A DNA stretch of 24,160 nt, from NCBI GenBank assembly GCA_011056825.1, contig DSBH01000015.1, forward strand, positions 1 to 24,160, in the 5' to 3' direction. Below the pieces are notes generated by a model. That model made no database searches. It was not told the DNA's origin and saw only the letters and a list, made by a program, of their open reading frames with translations. Below are positions 1 to 8,012 of the stretch, one piece after another (position 1 is the first letter of the stretch; each line of letters begins with the position of its first letter). A program made the position numbers and the translations under genes. The stretch is from Deltaproteobacteria bacterium. GTDB taxonomy: Bacteria > Desulfobacterota > Syntrophia > Syntrophales > UBA2210.

Positions 1-587
1 ACGGGGACGTTGTAAAGGGCTGAACTCTGGTTGATATCCAAATTCTGCCGGCTGCTGACTGCCGGTTCGAGGCTGACGGCGCATATGTCGCCGTCGAGGG
101 ACGTGATGGTCCCGAACCGGTAGGTCGGCATCCATTTCTGCCAGCCGGGAAGCATGGCCAGGTTGTAGAAGACGCCCGCCGGCGTTCCGGCGATCGCAGG
201 TTCAAGCCGGCCGTCCCGGGAAGGATTGAAGGCGGCGTTGCCGTTGTATCCGGGCTGGACAGCCACCGCCTGCCGCTCGCCGGGGATCTCGATCGTGCCC
301 ACTTCGCCGCTGAGGTTCTCGGTGAGATCGGCGCACCAGGCGGTGACCACGGGATCTTCCGGCACGCCGATGCCCTGAAGGAACGCTTTGCGCTTTTCCA
401 GGGCAATTTTCGTGAGAATGGCAGCCTCTTTATCGCGGCCGTCTTCCATTGCCTCGATTTTGCTTTCACACATGACGATCTGTCTGGTCAGCGCGATGAT
501 GAGGGCCTCGATGCGTTTGGTGCCGAGCTTCAATTGAACCTGGTACTGCCCGCCTTCTCCCCCTGAGATGATGACGCCTTTTCCCAT
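1..587 (-). CDS. Phage tail-tip/baseplate-region structural protein (partial, 3' end outside window)
   Basis: An open frame starts at the ATG at 587 and runs off the left edge with no stop, giving at least 195 residues. The ATG overlaps the stop of the upstream gene by one base (TAATG), so translation is probably coupled. The N-terminal third (about residues 15-75) is charged and helical. The C-terminal visible part (from about residue 150, around WMPTYRFGTITSLDGD) looks like a small beta-barrel with alternating hydrophobic residues, followed by a segment rich in Ser, Gln and Asn. Position at the distal end of the tail module, after the tape measure and a putative adhesin, suggests a tail-tip or fibre-network component. 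I do not recognise a named family, and the function is inferred from position only. Confidence 0.6.
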   Translation of the reverse strand, partial: MGKGVIISGGEGGQYQVQLKLGTKRIEALIIALTRQIVMCESKIEAMEDGRDKEAAILTKIALEKRKAFLQGIGVPEDPVVTAWCADLTENLSGEVGTIEIPGERQAVAVQPGYNGNAAFNPSRDGRLEPAIAGTPAGVFYNLAMLPGWQKWMPTYRFGTITSLDGDICAVSLEPAVSSRQNLDINQSSALYNVP

Positions 588-2131
588 TATGTCCCGGTTA
601 CCTCCATGAACTGCTGTGCCACGCTGACCACGTAGGTGATCAGGTCGACATCGAAGGTATCACCGCCGCATATGACTGTATCACCCGGCCTGAGGAAGAT
701 GTCCGGCGTGGCGCACCGGTAGGTGTATTTCCCCCGGTAAAGATTCCGGGAGGTGGGATTCCTGAGCGTGACGGTCCTGCCGCCGGTTGTGGCGGTTCTA
801 TGGCCGGTGAGAACGATCGATCTGCTCCTGGTCCCCCGGGAGATGTTGATGTCCTCCAGGTCGGCCCGGATAATCTCCTCCCGCTGAAGCAGGATGCCTC
901 CGGAACAGTAGTTCATAGAGACGATCATTTCGCCGTTCGGCCGGGCGGAGATGGCGGCGGCAGAGTCCGTGCCGGGCGCCACGACGGAAAGATAGGTGGG
1001 ATCCCCGCTCCGGAGGCGGGCCTGAAAGCTGGAAATGGGGATGGCGACATCCGTGGTGCCGTCATTTCCGCCGGTCAGCACAAAAGTATAGGAGATCTCC
1101 GCATTTTCTATATTGAATTTGTTGATCGACGCCATGGCGAGCGCGGCGACGGCGCCGACGGGATCGAGAACAAGCCGAACGCGGGGAGCAGCCAGGAGGC
1201 CGCCCCGGCCGGCTGCGGCAGGGATCGTGATGTGAAGTGCAAGATCACCGTCCATGCCGCCGGTCGAACTGAGCGCCGGGATCTCCACATACCGGCCGAT
1301 GAATATATCCGACAGGGATAAAACGCCCGTTCCGGCAAGCACCGGCATCAAAAGCTGAAATTCCGGATTTCCTTTCAGTGCTGACTCTGACGCTGGGACA
1401 GGTACATTAAGGGTTATAGCCATCGCACCGTCCAGGGATGAAACGGACGAGAGCGGATCGCACGAGACGGAACGACCGAAAAAGATCAAGAGCGTGCCAT
1501 GGCCCGCCATGGCCGGAACTTGAAGGTCGACGTGAATATTGCCGTTGAGATTTCCGTTTGTTGAAAAGATGGCGCCTGAAACAACGATATCTCCGCCGGC
1601 GTCACAGGTGATATGCAATTCCGCTTTCCTGGCCCCGGATAAATAATCAAAAGTACAGGGAGTCCTTCGATTGGTAGACGTTGAGCCGTTATTTCTTATA
1701 ACGACCATTAAAGCATTGCCGCTCGACCATCCGGAACGGCCGATTACGTCTTTAACAATGCTTGAGATGTCGGGAGAATTGTATTGTGATCCTTCCGACC
1801 AGGCGGCGGTAATGTTCCATCCCACCGCTGATGTCAGGGACAGACCGTCAAATTGCCCTGCCGTGGTCGGAGCGACGGCATCATCGGCATCATTCATGTA
1901 AATGTTGAGGTTTACGGGTGTCGTTGACTCATCCATATAACCAGTGAGCGTTATGTAAGCGCTCGCTATAGAGAACCCCTGCGGAATCGTAACATTCGGG
2001 AAGCGGATGAATAGATGACGATCGGCATAGTAGGACCCCATTACCATTTGATTGGCTGTTGTGTTCAAACTGGAAGAGTAGCGTTGTCCGTCATCGCCGG
2101 ACGCAGCCGGATAAAATGTGCCCGATGCCAT
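587..2131 (-). CDS. Putative phage tail adhesin/tip protein with carbohydrate-binding-like N-terminal domain
   Basis: A 514-residue protein. The start is chosen at 2131 because GGGTGA lies just upstream. Residues about 1-175 resemble the jelly-roll, carbohydrate-binding-like domains (DNRLRE/CBM type) found on adhesins and phage receptor-binding proteins: a run of beta strands such as HLFIRFPNVTIPQG and an Asp/Asn-rich loop. Residues about 185-330 hold three imperfect repeats with a (S)S-x-x-x-G/L-(D/N)-G core followed by a P-x-x-AG-x-G-x-L core. Residues about 345-514 form a separate beta-rich domain beginning near NIENAEISYTFVLTG. The gene follows the tape measure and two small genes and overlaps the next gene by one base. 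The DNA for the N-terminal domain appears less GC-rich than its neighbours, which suggests module exchange. Receptor binding is inferred. Confidence 0.6.
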   Translation of the reverse strand: MASGTFYPAASGDDGQRYSSSLNTTANQMVMGSYYADRHLFIRFPNVTIPQGFSIASAYITLTGYMDESTTPVNLNIYMNDADDAVAPTTAGQFDGLSLTSAVGWNITAAWSEGSQYNSPDISSIVKDVIGRSGWSSGNALMVVIRNNGSTSTNRRTPCTFDYLSGARKAELHITCDAGGDIVVSGAIFSTNGNLNGNIHVDLQVPAMAGHGTLLIFFGRSVSCDPLSSVSSLDGAMAITLNVPVPASESALKGNPEFQLLMPVLAGTGVLSLSDIFIGRYVEIPALSSTGGMDGDLALHITIPAAAGRGGLLAAPRVRLVLDPVGAVAALAMASINKFNIENAEISYTFVLTGGNDGTTDVAIPISSFQARLRSGDPTYLSVVAPGTDSAAAISARPNGEMIVSMNYCSGGILLQREEIIRADLEDINISRGTRSRSIVLTGHRTATTGGRTVTLRNPTSRNLYRGKYTYRCATPDIFLRPGDTVICGGDTFDVDLITYVVSVAQQFMEVTGT

Positions 2132-2176
2132 ATATCACCCGTACTATTCGTTTTGACCATCCGGAAAGCCAGGCCG

Positions 2177-2608
2177 TCAGCTGACATTGACCTCCAGGTT
2201 CTGGAGCTGGAAGCTTGACCCGTCGGGGACGGTGTAGTCCGTTCCGAAATCGATGCAGCCGACAACAGTATCATCCGCCGTCGTATCATCGTAAATAATC
2301 GCCGCGCCGGTCGGCCCGATATCGCCGCCCGAGGCGGTCCAGGTCACATTATCGAAGGTGGCTTTCCCCTTGTCGTTGACGTCGTCCTCGGAAACCTGCG
2401 CATTGGCCAGGGTCTTGTCGTCCTGGGTGTAGCCGTTGCCCGTGGCAAGCTGGTTCGCCGTCACGTCGGCGCGGGTGGCGTGGGCGTCCCTGTCGAAGGC
2501 GAAGGTGGTGTTCATCAGGATGATCTTGAACGTGTCGGCATCGAAGTCGATGTTCCCCGACAGCAGCTGGAACTTGTAATGATTTGAGAGCGTGCAGGTA
2601 ATGGCCAT
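2177..2608 (-). CDS. Phage virion-associated protein of unknown function (143 aa)
   Basis: A 143-residue protein behind a strong ribosome binding site (AGGAGGAT, 6 bases before the ATG). It has a pattern I associate with a common phage structural family: an opening like FQLLSGNIDFDADTFKIILM, a middle with TGNGYTQDDKTLAN, then a core VTWTASGGDIGPTGAAIIYD and a C-terminal beta hairpin ending in FQLQNLEVNVS. The whole protein is beta-rich and acidic, has no signal peptide, and probably belongs to the tail tip or virion surface. It sits 11 bases after the 115-residue gene and 45 bases before the adhesin-like gene. The family match is from memory, and the molecular function is not known to me. Confidence 0.65.
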   Translation of the reverse strand: MAITCTLSNHYKFQLLSGNIDFDADTFKIILMNTTFAFDRDAHATRADVTANQLATGNGYTQDDKTLANAQVSEDDVNDKGKATFDNVTWTASGGDIGPTGAAIIYDDTTADDTVVGCIDFGTDYTVPDGSSFQLQNLEVNVS

Positions 2609-2619
2609 GGTTTATCCTC

Positions 2620-2967
2620 CTATGCAATCTTTTCTTTCGGCAGAAATCTGATGTACAGTTCGCCGTCCTGGATCTGGATCTTTTCGATCACGCCGGCGTA
2701 CAGCCCTTCGTCGAGGGAAAGGTGGATCAGGGGCTGCTGCAGGAAGAGATCCCTCACAACCGGCCATTGCTCCTTCATGCCCGCGGCATAGAGTTCAAAG
2801 GTCCGGTCGCCTTCGGAACAGCCCGAATCGATGAGCACGACGCCGCCGTCGAGGGTCTGTGTCCTCGAGATCCGCCGGGTCGCGTCCGCCCCGTCCCGGG
2901 ATTTCCGGATTCTCCGGAAGACGGCGCTTCCCCCTTCATGACAGTCGATGGTCGAGATCACGAACAT
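2620..2967 (-). CDS. Small phage tail protein downstream of tape measure (115 aa)
   Basis: A 115-residue protein starting at the ATG at 2967, three bases after the tape-measure stop (TAG at 2971-2973), so it almost certainly belongs to the same transcript. A purine-rich GGGGATA precedes the start. In siphophages this position, immediately after the tape measure, is typically held by a small tail-tip protein (lambda gpM or a distal tail protein). The sequence alternates charged and hydrophobic residues (for example GELYIRFLPKEKIA at the end), consistent with a compact beta fold, but no motif identifies a family. Assignment to the tail tip is positional inference. Confidence 0.6.
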   Translation of the reverse strand: MFVISTIDCHEGGSAVFRRIRKSRDGADATRRISRTQTLDGGVVLIDSGCSEGDRTFELYAAGMKEQWPVVRDLFLQQPLIHLSLDEGLYAGVIEKIQIQDGELYIRFLPKEKIA

Positions 2968-2970
2968 GGG

Positions 2971-5652
2971 CTATATCCCCAAGAGAAATTCCGAGCCTTC
3001 TTCCGTGGCCCGGACCTGGATATTCTCCAGGATCTTCCACATGAAGGCCTCGATCTCAGGTTCGAGGCCGTCGCCGGTGACGGTGATCAGGGCGTCGCCT
3101 TTGCGCAGCCGGTCCAGTTTGAGGTCGTTCATCTCGAGCTGCTGCTCGATGAGCTGCTTCTGGAGGCCGAACTGCTCTTCCCGCCGCCGGTTTTCGTCCC
3201 TGAGCTGGCTGCTGAGCTCCCACTTCTCGCCGATATCGAGATCGCCGCTTCCCATGGTGCCCCACAGGTCGGACAGGAGATCGCCGGAGCTCTTGATGGC
3301 GTTGTCGATGGAACCGAACATGGTCTCGATGATCCTGACCTGTCCCTCGATCTGGGCGATTTCCAGCTTTGCGTTCCATTCGAAGGCCGTTTTCAGGACA
3401 TCCGCCTTCGCCTTCACGTCGTCGAGGTCGTCAAGTGTGGTTTTCTTGCTTGCCCGGTCGACCGCTGTGCCGACGATGTAACGGACCTCGCCGTCCCGGT
3501 ATTCTTTATCGCCGAAGGCGTTTTTCGGGATGTCCCTGAGCGTGCCGGTGACGGTTTCGACGCCGGCATCGTCGATTTCCGGCCTGATCACCAGATCGGA
3601 CAGGGCGCTGTCGAGATAGCTGTTCAGTTCCTCGACCTGCGACGTCAGACCGAGGAGGGACTTGATGTCCTCCGCCGCCTCCGATGTCCCGGAAACCGTT
3701 ATGTGTGTTTCCACTGTTTCGGGAGTGGCTTTCAGCGATTCATGATAGCTCCGGGCCGTTTCCTTCGCCTCCTGGAAGCGCCGTTCCGTTTCTTCAAGGT
3801 CCCGGTTGAACAGCCGCTGGTTTCCCGACCAGTCGAGGATCCCGTCGGACCATTCGATGACCTTTCCCACGGCATCGCCGATGCCGGGGACGAAGTGATC
3901 AATGACCTTCCCGGCGGCATAGCCCACGCCGGCGGCAAGTGTGCCGCCCGCGGCGACCCCGAGGGCCGTCACGCCGGTGGTGAGCGTCGCCGAGGATGCC
4001 GACAGCAGCCCCGCTGATGTCACCAGTTTTCCCATGCTTGCAACGGCATTGACGGCGGATGATCCCGCCATGACCGTGAGCGCTCCGGTGAGCAGGCCCA
4101 GGTTGTTGACCACCGTATTGATTCCCTTGCCGAGGCCGATGATCGTGCCGGTGAGATTGGCCGTGTCGCCGTCCATCTGTGAGAGTTTCTCAATGCCGCG
4201 GCCGACGGCCTGGAAGAACGGCGTGAGCCCCTCGATGACGCCGGCGGTGGCCCGGGTGAGCAGTTCCATCAGATCGACCACCTTCTGCAGGGCCTTTCGG
4301 AGCCCTTCCGGCGTTGACAGGTCGATCGGACCGGTTATCGCCTTCACGGCGTCCATGAAGGCAGTGCCCAGATCCCGGTAGGAGTCGATCAGGCCTGAAA
4401 CGTCGAGGCCCTGCACCGCTTCCGGAAGGTTTTTGGCAATAACGGCGAGGACGTCGGCAAGGTTTCCGCCGAATGCGTTCAGGGCGTCAAAGATGGGATC
4501 GAAGGCCCCGCCGCTGAGGCTGAAGCTGATGCTCCTGAACAGGCCGGCCGCCTCGCCGGCGATATCGCCGTAGGTGTCCATCATCTTCGTGCCCGCCTCG
4601 ATGAGGGTGGCATGGACCGTATTGGCAAGCGTCTGGTTGACCTGGGAGAACCGATCGGCCATTTTCGCGAAGGCCCCGTCCGTCGCGTCGGTGGCATTCC
4701 GCATTTCCTCGAGAGCGCCGGAGAATTTTCCCGATGAATCGGCGCCGAGAACCAGGGCGGCGTTCAGGCCCCGGACATTGCCGAAAAGGCTGGCCATGAT
4801 CTCCACATTGCCGCCGGTCGCCGTGTGGACATCCTTCAGGACGCCCTCGAAGCCTTTTGTTTTCAGGGCCGTGGCGTTGAATTCGATGCCGAGGTCAGCG
4901 GCGGTTTTCGCCGCCTCGCTTGACGGACTGATGATGCCGGTGAGCGCCCCCTTGATAAAGGTGACGGCTTCCGCCGTGGGAGCTCCCGCGGCGGTGAGTG
5001 CCGCGATGGCCGACGTGAGGGTTTCGATGGGAACGCCGGCATTGGCGGCAATGCCGGTGACGCTGGACAGCGACTGGGCCAGTTCCGGGATCGTCGTCTG
5101 TCCCAGCCTGACCGTGGTGAAGAAGACATCGGAATAATGCCCCGCTTTGTCGGCGCTCTCGCCGTAGGCGTTGAGCGTGCTCGCCAGGAGCCGGGTCGTG
5201 GCTTCCAGATCCGCCCGTCCCGCCGTGGAGAGTTTTTCCGACGTGTTCAGGAGATCGAGCGCATCGGTGTATTTCGTTCCCGCGGAAATGGCCGTATAGA
5301 CGGCGGCGTTGATGTCGTCGATGCCCGCCGTGGAAACCTTGGCATAATCGAGGATGCCCTGACGGAAGGCTGCCAGTTCGTCATCGGTGGCGGTGATGAG
5401 GGTGGAGATCTCGCCGAAGGCGTCGCCGAACTGCCCCGCCTTTGTAATGGCCAGGACGATGCCGCCGGCGGCGAGGAGATTCACCGCCGCATTGACCGCC
5501 AGGATGGAATCGGCCAGCGCCGCCAGGGGCGCCGTCACGTCGGCGACGCCGGTTTTCAGGCCGCCCAGGGCGCTTTCAATCCCCCTGACGGTGCCGCCGA
5601 TCCGGTCCGTCCCCTGAAAGATGATTTCGATGGTTTTCTGCAGATCCGCCAC
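2971..5652 (-). CDS. Phage tail tape measure protein (lambda gpH position, TP901-type)
   Basis: An 893-residue protein beginning with a GTG at 5652, four bases past the frameshifted G-T stop. Tape measure proteins line the tail lumen and set tail length; lambda gpH is 853 residues, so a lambda-sized flexible tail is expected. Residues about 60-340 fit the TP901/PhageMin_Tail core: Ala/Gly-rich helices around FGDAFGEISTLITATDDE, GTKYTDALDLLNTSEKLS and FIKGALTGIISPSSEAAK. Hydrophobic Gly/Ala-rich stretches lie at about 490-580. The C-terminal 80 residues are charged and coiled-coil-like (around LSSQLRDENRRREEQ). A 431-residue open frame on the other strand is only a GC-rich antisense shadow. 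The gene is intact, with no internal stop. Confidence 0.93.
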   Translation of the reverse strand: MADLQKTIEIIFQGTDRIGGTVRGIESALGGLKTGVADVTAPLAALADSILAVNAAVNLLAAGGIVLAITKAGQFGDAFGEISTLITATDDELAAFRQGILDYAKVSTAGIDDINAAVYTAISAGTKYTDALDLLNTSEKLSTAGRADLEATTRLLASTLNAYGESADKAGHYSDVFFTTVRLGQTTIPELAQSLSSVTGIAANAGVPIETLTSAIAALTAAGAPTAEAVTFIKGALTGIISPSSEAAKTAADLGIEFNATALKTKGFEGVLKDVHTATGGNVEIMASLFGNVRGLNAALVLGADSSGKFSGALEEMRNATDATDGAFAKMADRFSQVNQTLANTVHATLIEAGTKMMDTYGDIAGEAAGLFRSISFSLSGGAFDPIFDALNAFGGNLADVLAVIAKNLPEAVQGLDVSGLIDSYRDLGTAFMDAVKAITGPIDLSTPEGLRKALQKVVDLMELLTRATAGVIEGLTPFFQAVGRGIEKLSQMDGDTANLTGTIIGLGKGINTVVNNLGLLTGALTVMAGSSAVNAVASMGKLVTSAGLLSASSATLTTGVTALGVAAGGTLAAGVGYAAGKVIDHFVPGIGDAVGKVIEWSDGILDWSGNQRLFNRDLEETERRFQEAKETARSYHESLKATPETVETHITVSGTSEAAEDIKSLLGLTSQVEELNSYLDSALSDLVIRPEIDDAGVETVTGTLRDIPKNAFGDKEYRDGEVRYIVGTAVDRASKKTTLDDLDDVKAKADVLKTAFEWNAKLEIAQIEGQVRIIETMFGSIDNAIKSSGDLLSDLWGTMGSGDLDIGEKWELSSQLRDENRRREEQFGLQKQLIEQQLEMNDLKLDRLRKGDALITVTGDGLEPEIEAFMWKILENIQVRATEEGSEFLLGI

Positions 5653-5655
5653 GGA

Positions 5656-6254
5656 TCACCTGTTCTTTGTCTGCGTGTAATACCGTTCCCAGAGTTCCAT
5701 TTCCGTCATGGTGAGATATCCTTCCGGGAAGAGGTCGGGCCTGATCTCATAGAGAAACCGCCCCCTGACCGCGGCAAGCGACAGGGCCGCCCTTACGTCG
5801 CCGCGATGCCAGAGGGCTTCCGCTTTCCCGGCACGTGGCCGAGTCCCGTCAGCTCGAGGATCTTCTGCGAGAGGGCATAGAAGTTGACCGGGAAGTACCT
5901 GCAGAGCCAGAGGACGTTGTCCAGCTTCCAGTCCGGAGGATCCGCCAGCCCTGTCACGACGTACTCCGCCTTTTCGGCAATGTCCTGGGGGACGTCGTCA
6001 TCGACGCCGATGAGCTTCCGGATCGATTCCTTCACATCGTCGCTCCGCTGCGATACGATGCCCTCCAGGATGGCCCTGATGTTCCGGTTCCGCGCCGCCG
6101 CTTCCTTGGCCCTGCCGATTTCGATCCCTTCGAGGCACCGGACGGTAAAGACGGCATTCTCTCCCTCATCGAAATAATCCTTGAGTTCCGACATATCCAC
6201 GTCCGCCGTCCGGGGTTCGAACGTTTCCTTCATGAACCGCTTCGTATCGAACAT
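5656..6254 (-). CDS. Tail assembly chaperone G-T fusion made by -1 ribosomal frameshift
   Basis: The ATG is at 6254. Frame 0 is read through residue 144 (Lys), the ribosome slips -1 on GGGAAAG (5823-5829) and then reads an open extension of 55 codons (beginning AEALWHRGDVRAALSL, ending near MELWERYYTQTKNR) to a TGA at 5656, giving about 199 residues. Lambda makes gpG-T the same way on the same heptamer, and gpG-T loads onto the tape measure during tail assembly. The extension has no start codon or ribosome binding site of its own in a suitable position, is stop-free, ends four bases before the tape-measure GTG, and has the Trp/Tyr-rich finish common in T domains. The frameshift itself is inferred from sequence and has not been measured. 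Confidence 0.85.
5793..6254 (-). CDS. Tail assembly chaperone, unshifted product (lambda gpG position)
   Basis: A 153-residue protein, with the ATG at 6254 chosen because it overlaps the tail-tube stop by one base (TAATG) and because the upstream alternative start at 6299 lies inside the tail-tube gene. The sequence is acidic and helical (around SELKDYFDEGENAVFTVRC and SQRSDDVKESIRKLIGVDD), like gpG-type chaperones; lambda gpG is 140 residues. Frame 0 ends at TAA 5793 only nine codons after the slippery heptamer. This abundant short form would be made by ribosomes that do not slip. The position between tail tube and tape measure is diagnostic for siphophage chaperones. Confidence 0.85.
   Translation of the reverse strand: MFDTKRFMKETFEPRTADVDMSELKDYFDEGENAVFTVRCLEGIEIGRAKEAAARNRNIRAILEGIVSQRSDDVKESIRKLIGVDDDVPQDIAEKAEYVVTGLADPPDWKLDNVLWLCRYFPVNFYALSQKILELTGLGHVPGKRKPSGIAAT
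5823..5829 (-). promoter_or_regulatory. Programmed -1 frameshift heptamer G GGA AAG
   Basis: On the minus strand the frame-0 codons read CCG GGA AAG CGG, giving the X XXY YYZ heptamer GGGAAAG, identical to the lambda G-GT slippery site. After a -1 slip the frame stays open for 55 codons to the end of the module. Position near the end of gpG and just before the tape measure is exactly as in lambda. Confidence 0.85.
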
Positions 6255-7273
6255 TATGAGATCACCCGCTTTCCTTCCTGCTCGGCCGAGATGGTGCATT
6301 CCGCGCTGATGGCGTCGCCGGCGGGGAAGCTCTCTTTGATGCCAAGAATCCCCTGGCAGAAGATGGCCGGCGTTTTCAGGCGGTGCGGCCGGAATTTGAA
6401 CCAGAGGTTCGATCCTTCTTCAGCGAAGAGGCTGTCGGTGATCCCGTCGCGGCATGAGAAACTGAACGACCCGCCGCCCAGGGACCGGGACGCCGAGCCG
6501 ACGGTCCCGCCGTAGACCTGTGTCGAATTGACGGTGTACGAGGTGGCGGGCCTCACGAAATCATAGGCGTTGGGGATCTCGGCGAATTCCGGCGTGGCGT
6601 AGCTCGCGCAGACTTTTTTCGCGGCCTTCGTGGATCCGGCATCGTCGGAATGGATCAGGGGCAGCGCCGCGTTGAAGGTGACGCCGGCATATCCGATAAC
6701 GCTGTTTTCCACGGCGATGCGGTTTTCCACCCAGGTGGGATAGGAATACATCTCGCGGTGGATCCCCGGAACCTGTTTGATTTCGTCGGCTGCAATCGGG
6801 GCGGGCGTCTTATCTGATATGTGGATCTGGGCGATCTCGATGCTGCCCGTGGGGATCCAGGGCGGTCCGCCCGCGGCTCCTCGCGTATCGGAAAATGATT
6901 CGCCTTCCGTTCCGTCAATGACGGCAATGGCACCGGCAGACGTGACGGTAACCGAATGCCTGGTGAAATTATGCGTGGACCCCCGGGTGATCGATTTATC
7001 TGTGTCAGCGGCAACATTGGTATTGACCCCCGCCAGGTAACAGGTCAGGGCCGCCACATCAACCACATCGTCACTTCCCGATGCGGCGGGGGTGACTGCG
7101 CCGCCCGTTTCCAGTCCGTTCGGCCTGACCTGGGCTTCATATCCCGCCTTGTCCGACCAGAGTTCGTCCGATGATAAAAATGTTTTATGGTCGCCCGTAT
7201 CGGTCAGGGCCGCCATGGATACGGCATTCTGACCGGCTTCGTATTCGAGTATTGCGTTTTCGGCTGACGGCAT
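6254..7273 (-). CDS. Major tail (tube) protein, lambda gpV position
   Basis: A 339-residue protein with a strong ribosome binding site (AGGAGGT, about 7 bases before the ATG at 7273). It is rich in Ala, Gly, Ser and Thr with many predicted beta strands, as expected for a tube subunit, and lies between the tail terminator and the G/G-T chaperone. It is larger than lambda gpV (246 residues), so it may carry an extra surface domain. Its stop overlaps the chaperone start by one base. No specific family motif is recognised by eye, and the call rests on conserved gene order and composition. Confidence 0.75.
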   Translation of the reverse strand: MPSAENAILEYEAGQNAVSMAALTDTGDHKTFLSSDELWSDKAGYEAQVRPNGLETGGAVTPAASGSDDVVDVAALTCYLAGVNTNVAADTDKSITRGSTHNFTRHSVTVTSAGAIAVIDGTEGESFSDTRGAAGGPPWIPTGSIEIAQIHISDKTPAPIAADEIKQVPGIHREMYSYPTWVENRIAVENSVIGYAGVTFNAALPLIHSDDAGSTKAAKKVCASYATPEFAEIPNAYDFVRPATSYTVNSTQVYGGTVGSASRSLGGGSFSFSCRDGITDSLFAEEGSNLWFKFRPHRLKTPAIFCQGILGIKESFPAGDAISAECTISAEQEGKRVIS

Positions 7274-7298
7274 GATGATACCTCCTGTCGTTTATGTG

Positions 7299-8012
7299 TT
7301 ATGGCTGTGAGTAGGGATCTCCCGCGGTGATCCGATAGGTGATGTTGAACAGGGCGGCGGCGCCCACGGCGATTTCCCCGCTTTCCGGATAGTCATCCGT
7401 TCCGCCCGATTCGTAGTCGATCCGTTCGACCAGTGTGCCGAAGATGCGCTCCCGGGCCTCCGTGCCGGTCATAGCGCCGGCGGCGGCGCAGACATTCGAT
7501 TCCGTTCCGACGGAGAGCGTTTCCGACGGCAGAAACCGGCCTCTGACACGCCGCAGGGTGAGAGTTCCCGCGGCGTCTTCCGTTTCCCAGGATCCGGAGG
7601 TCACCTGCACCCCGGCCACGAATCCCGAGGCTTCCGAATCATCGCCCTCGATGATGTCTCCGATCTGAATCACATACGGGCCGCCGCTCGAAAACGGCAG
7701 CGTCCATGTGATGCCCGTCATGGCCTCGATGAGGTCGGCAAGGATCCGCTCGGAAACAACCGACGGATTTTCCGATTCGAACAGGGCAAGGCCGCTGATG
7801 CGGACGGGCATGATCAGGACCGTGTTGCCGTACTCCTTCGCGGCTTCGTCGGGATGGGGCCAGACATCGATCGCCGGGAGTTCGCCCGGGTCGAAGATCT
7901 GCCGCACCCGCTGGACGTTGGCTCCGCACTCCGTGTTATAGCCGCTTGCCTGACGGATCTCGGCTAGGCCTATCAGAAGTTTTTGTATGATCTGTTCGCG
8001 TATCGAGTTCAT
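7299..8012 (-). CDS. Tail terminator-like protein (lambda gpU position) with inserted beta domain
   Basis: A 237-residue protein whose ATG overlaps the Z-like gene's stop by four bases (ATGA). The N-terminal half (residues about 1-105) fits the small alpha/beta fold of tail terminators: an opening amphipathic helix (MNSIREQIIQKLLIGLAEI), a beta segment with LPAIDVWPH, then a helix near SERILADLIEAMTGI. Residues about 118-180 form a beta-rich stretch (SGFVAGVQVTSGSWETEDAA followed by a GTLTLRRVRG core) that looks like a mobile phage beta module. The last 50 residues return to terminator-like sequence (RERIFGTLVERIDYE, NITYRI). Lambda gpU is only 131 residues. The role in capping the tail tube and joining it to the head is inferred from position. 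Confidence 0.6.
   Translation of the reverse strand: MNSIREQIIQKLLIGLAEIRQASGYNTECGANVQRVRQIFDPGELPAIDVWPHPDEAAKEYGNTVLIMPVRISGLALFESENPSVVSERILADLIEAMTGITWTLPFSSGGPYVIQIGDIIEGDDSEASGFVAGVQVTSGSWETEDAAGTLTLRRVRGRFLPSETLSVGTESNVCAAAGAMTGTEARERIFGTLVERIDYESGGTDDYPESGEIAVGAAALFNITYRITAGDPYSQP

Noticed and set aside
2722..4017. A 431-codon open frame on the plus strand
   Set aside because: It is antisense to the tape-measure gene, with no ribosome binding site, and its composition is that of a GC-rich shadow frame.
5137..6515. Two long plus-strand frames (247 and 226 codons)
   Set aside because: They lie opposite the tape measure, chaperone and tail-tube genes and cross gene borders; shadow frames.
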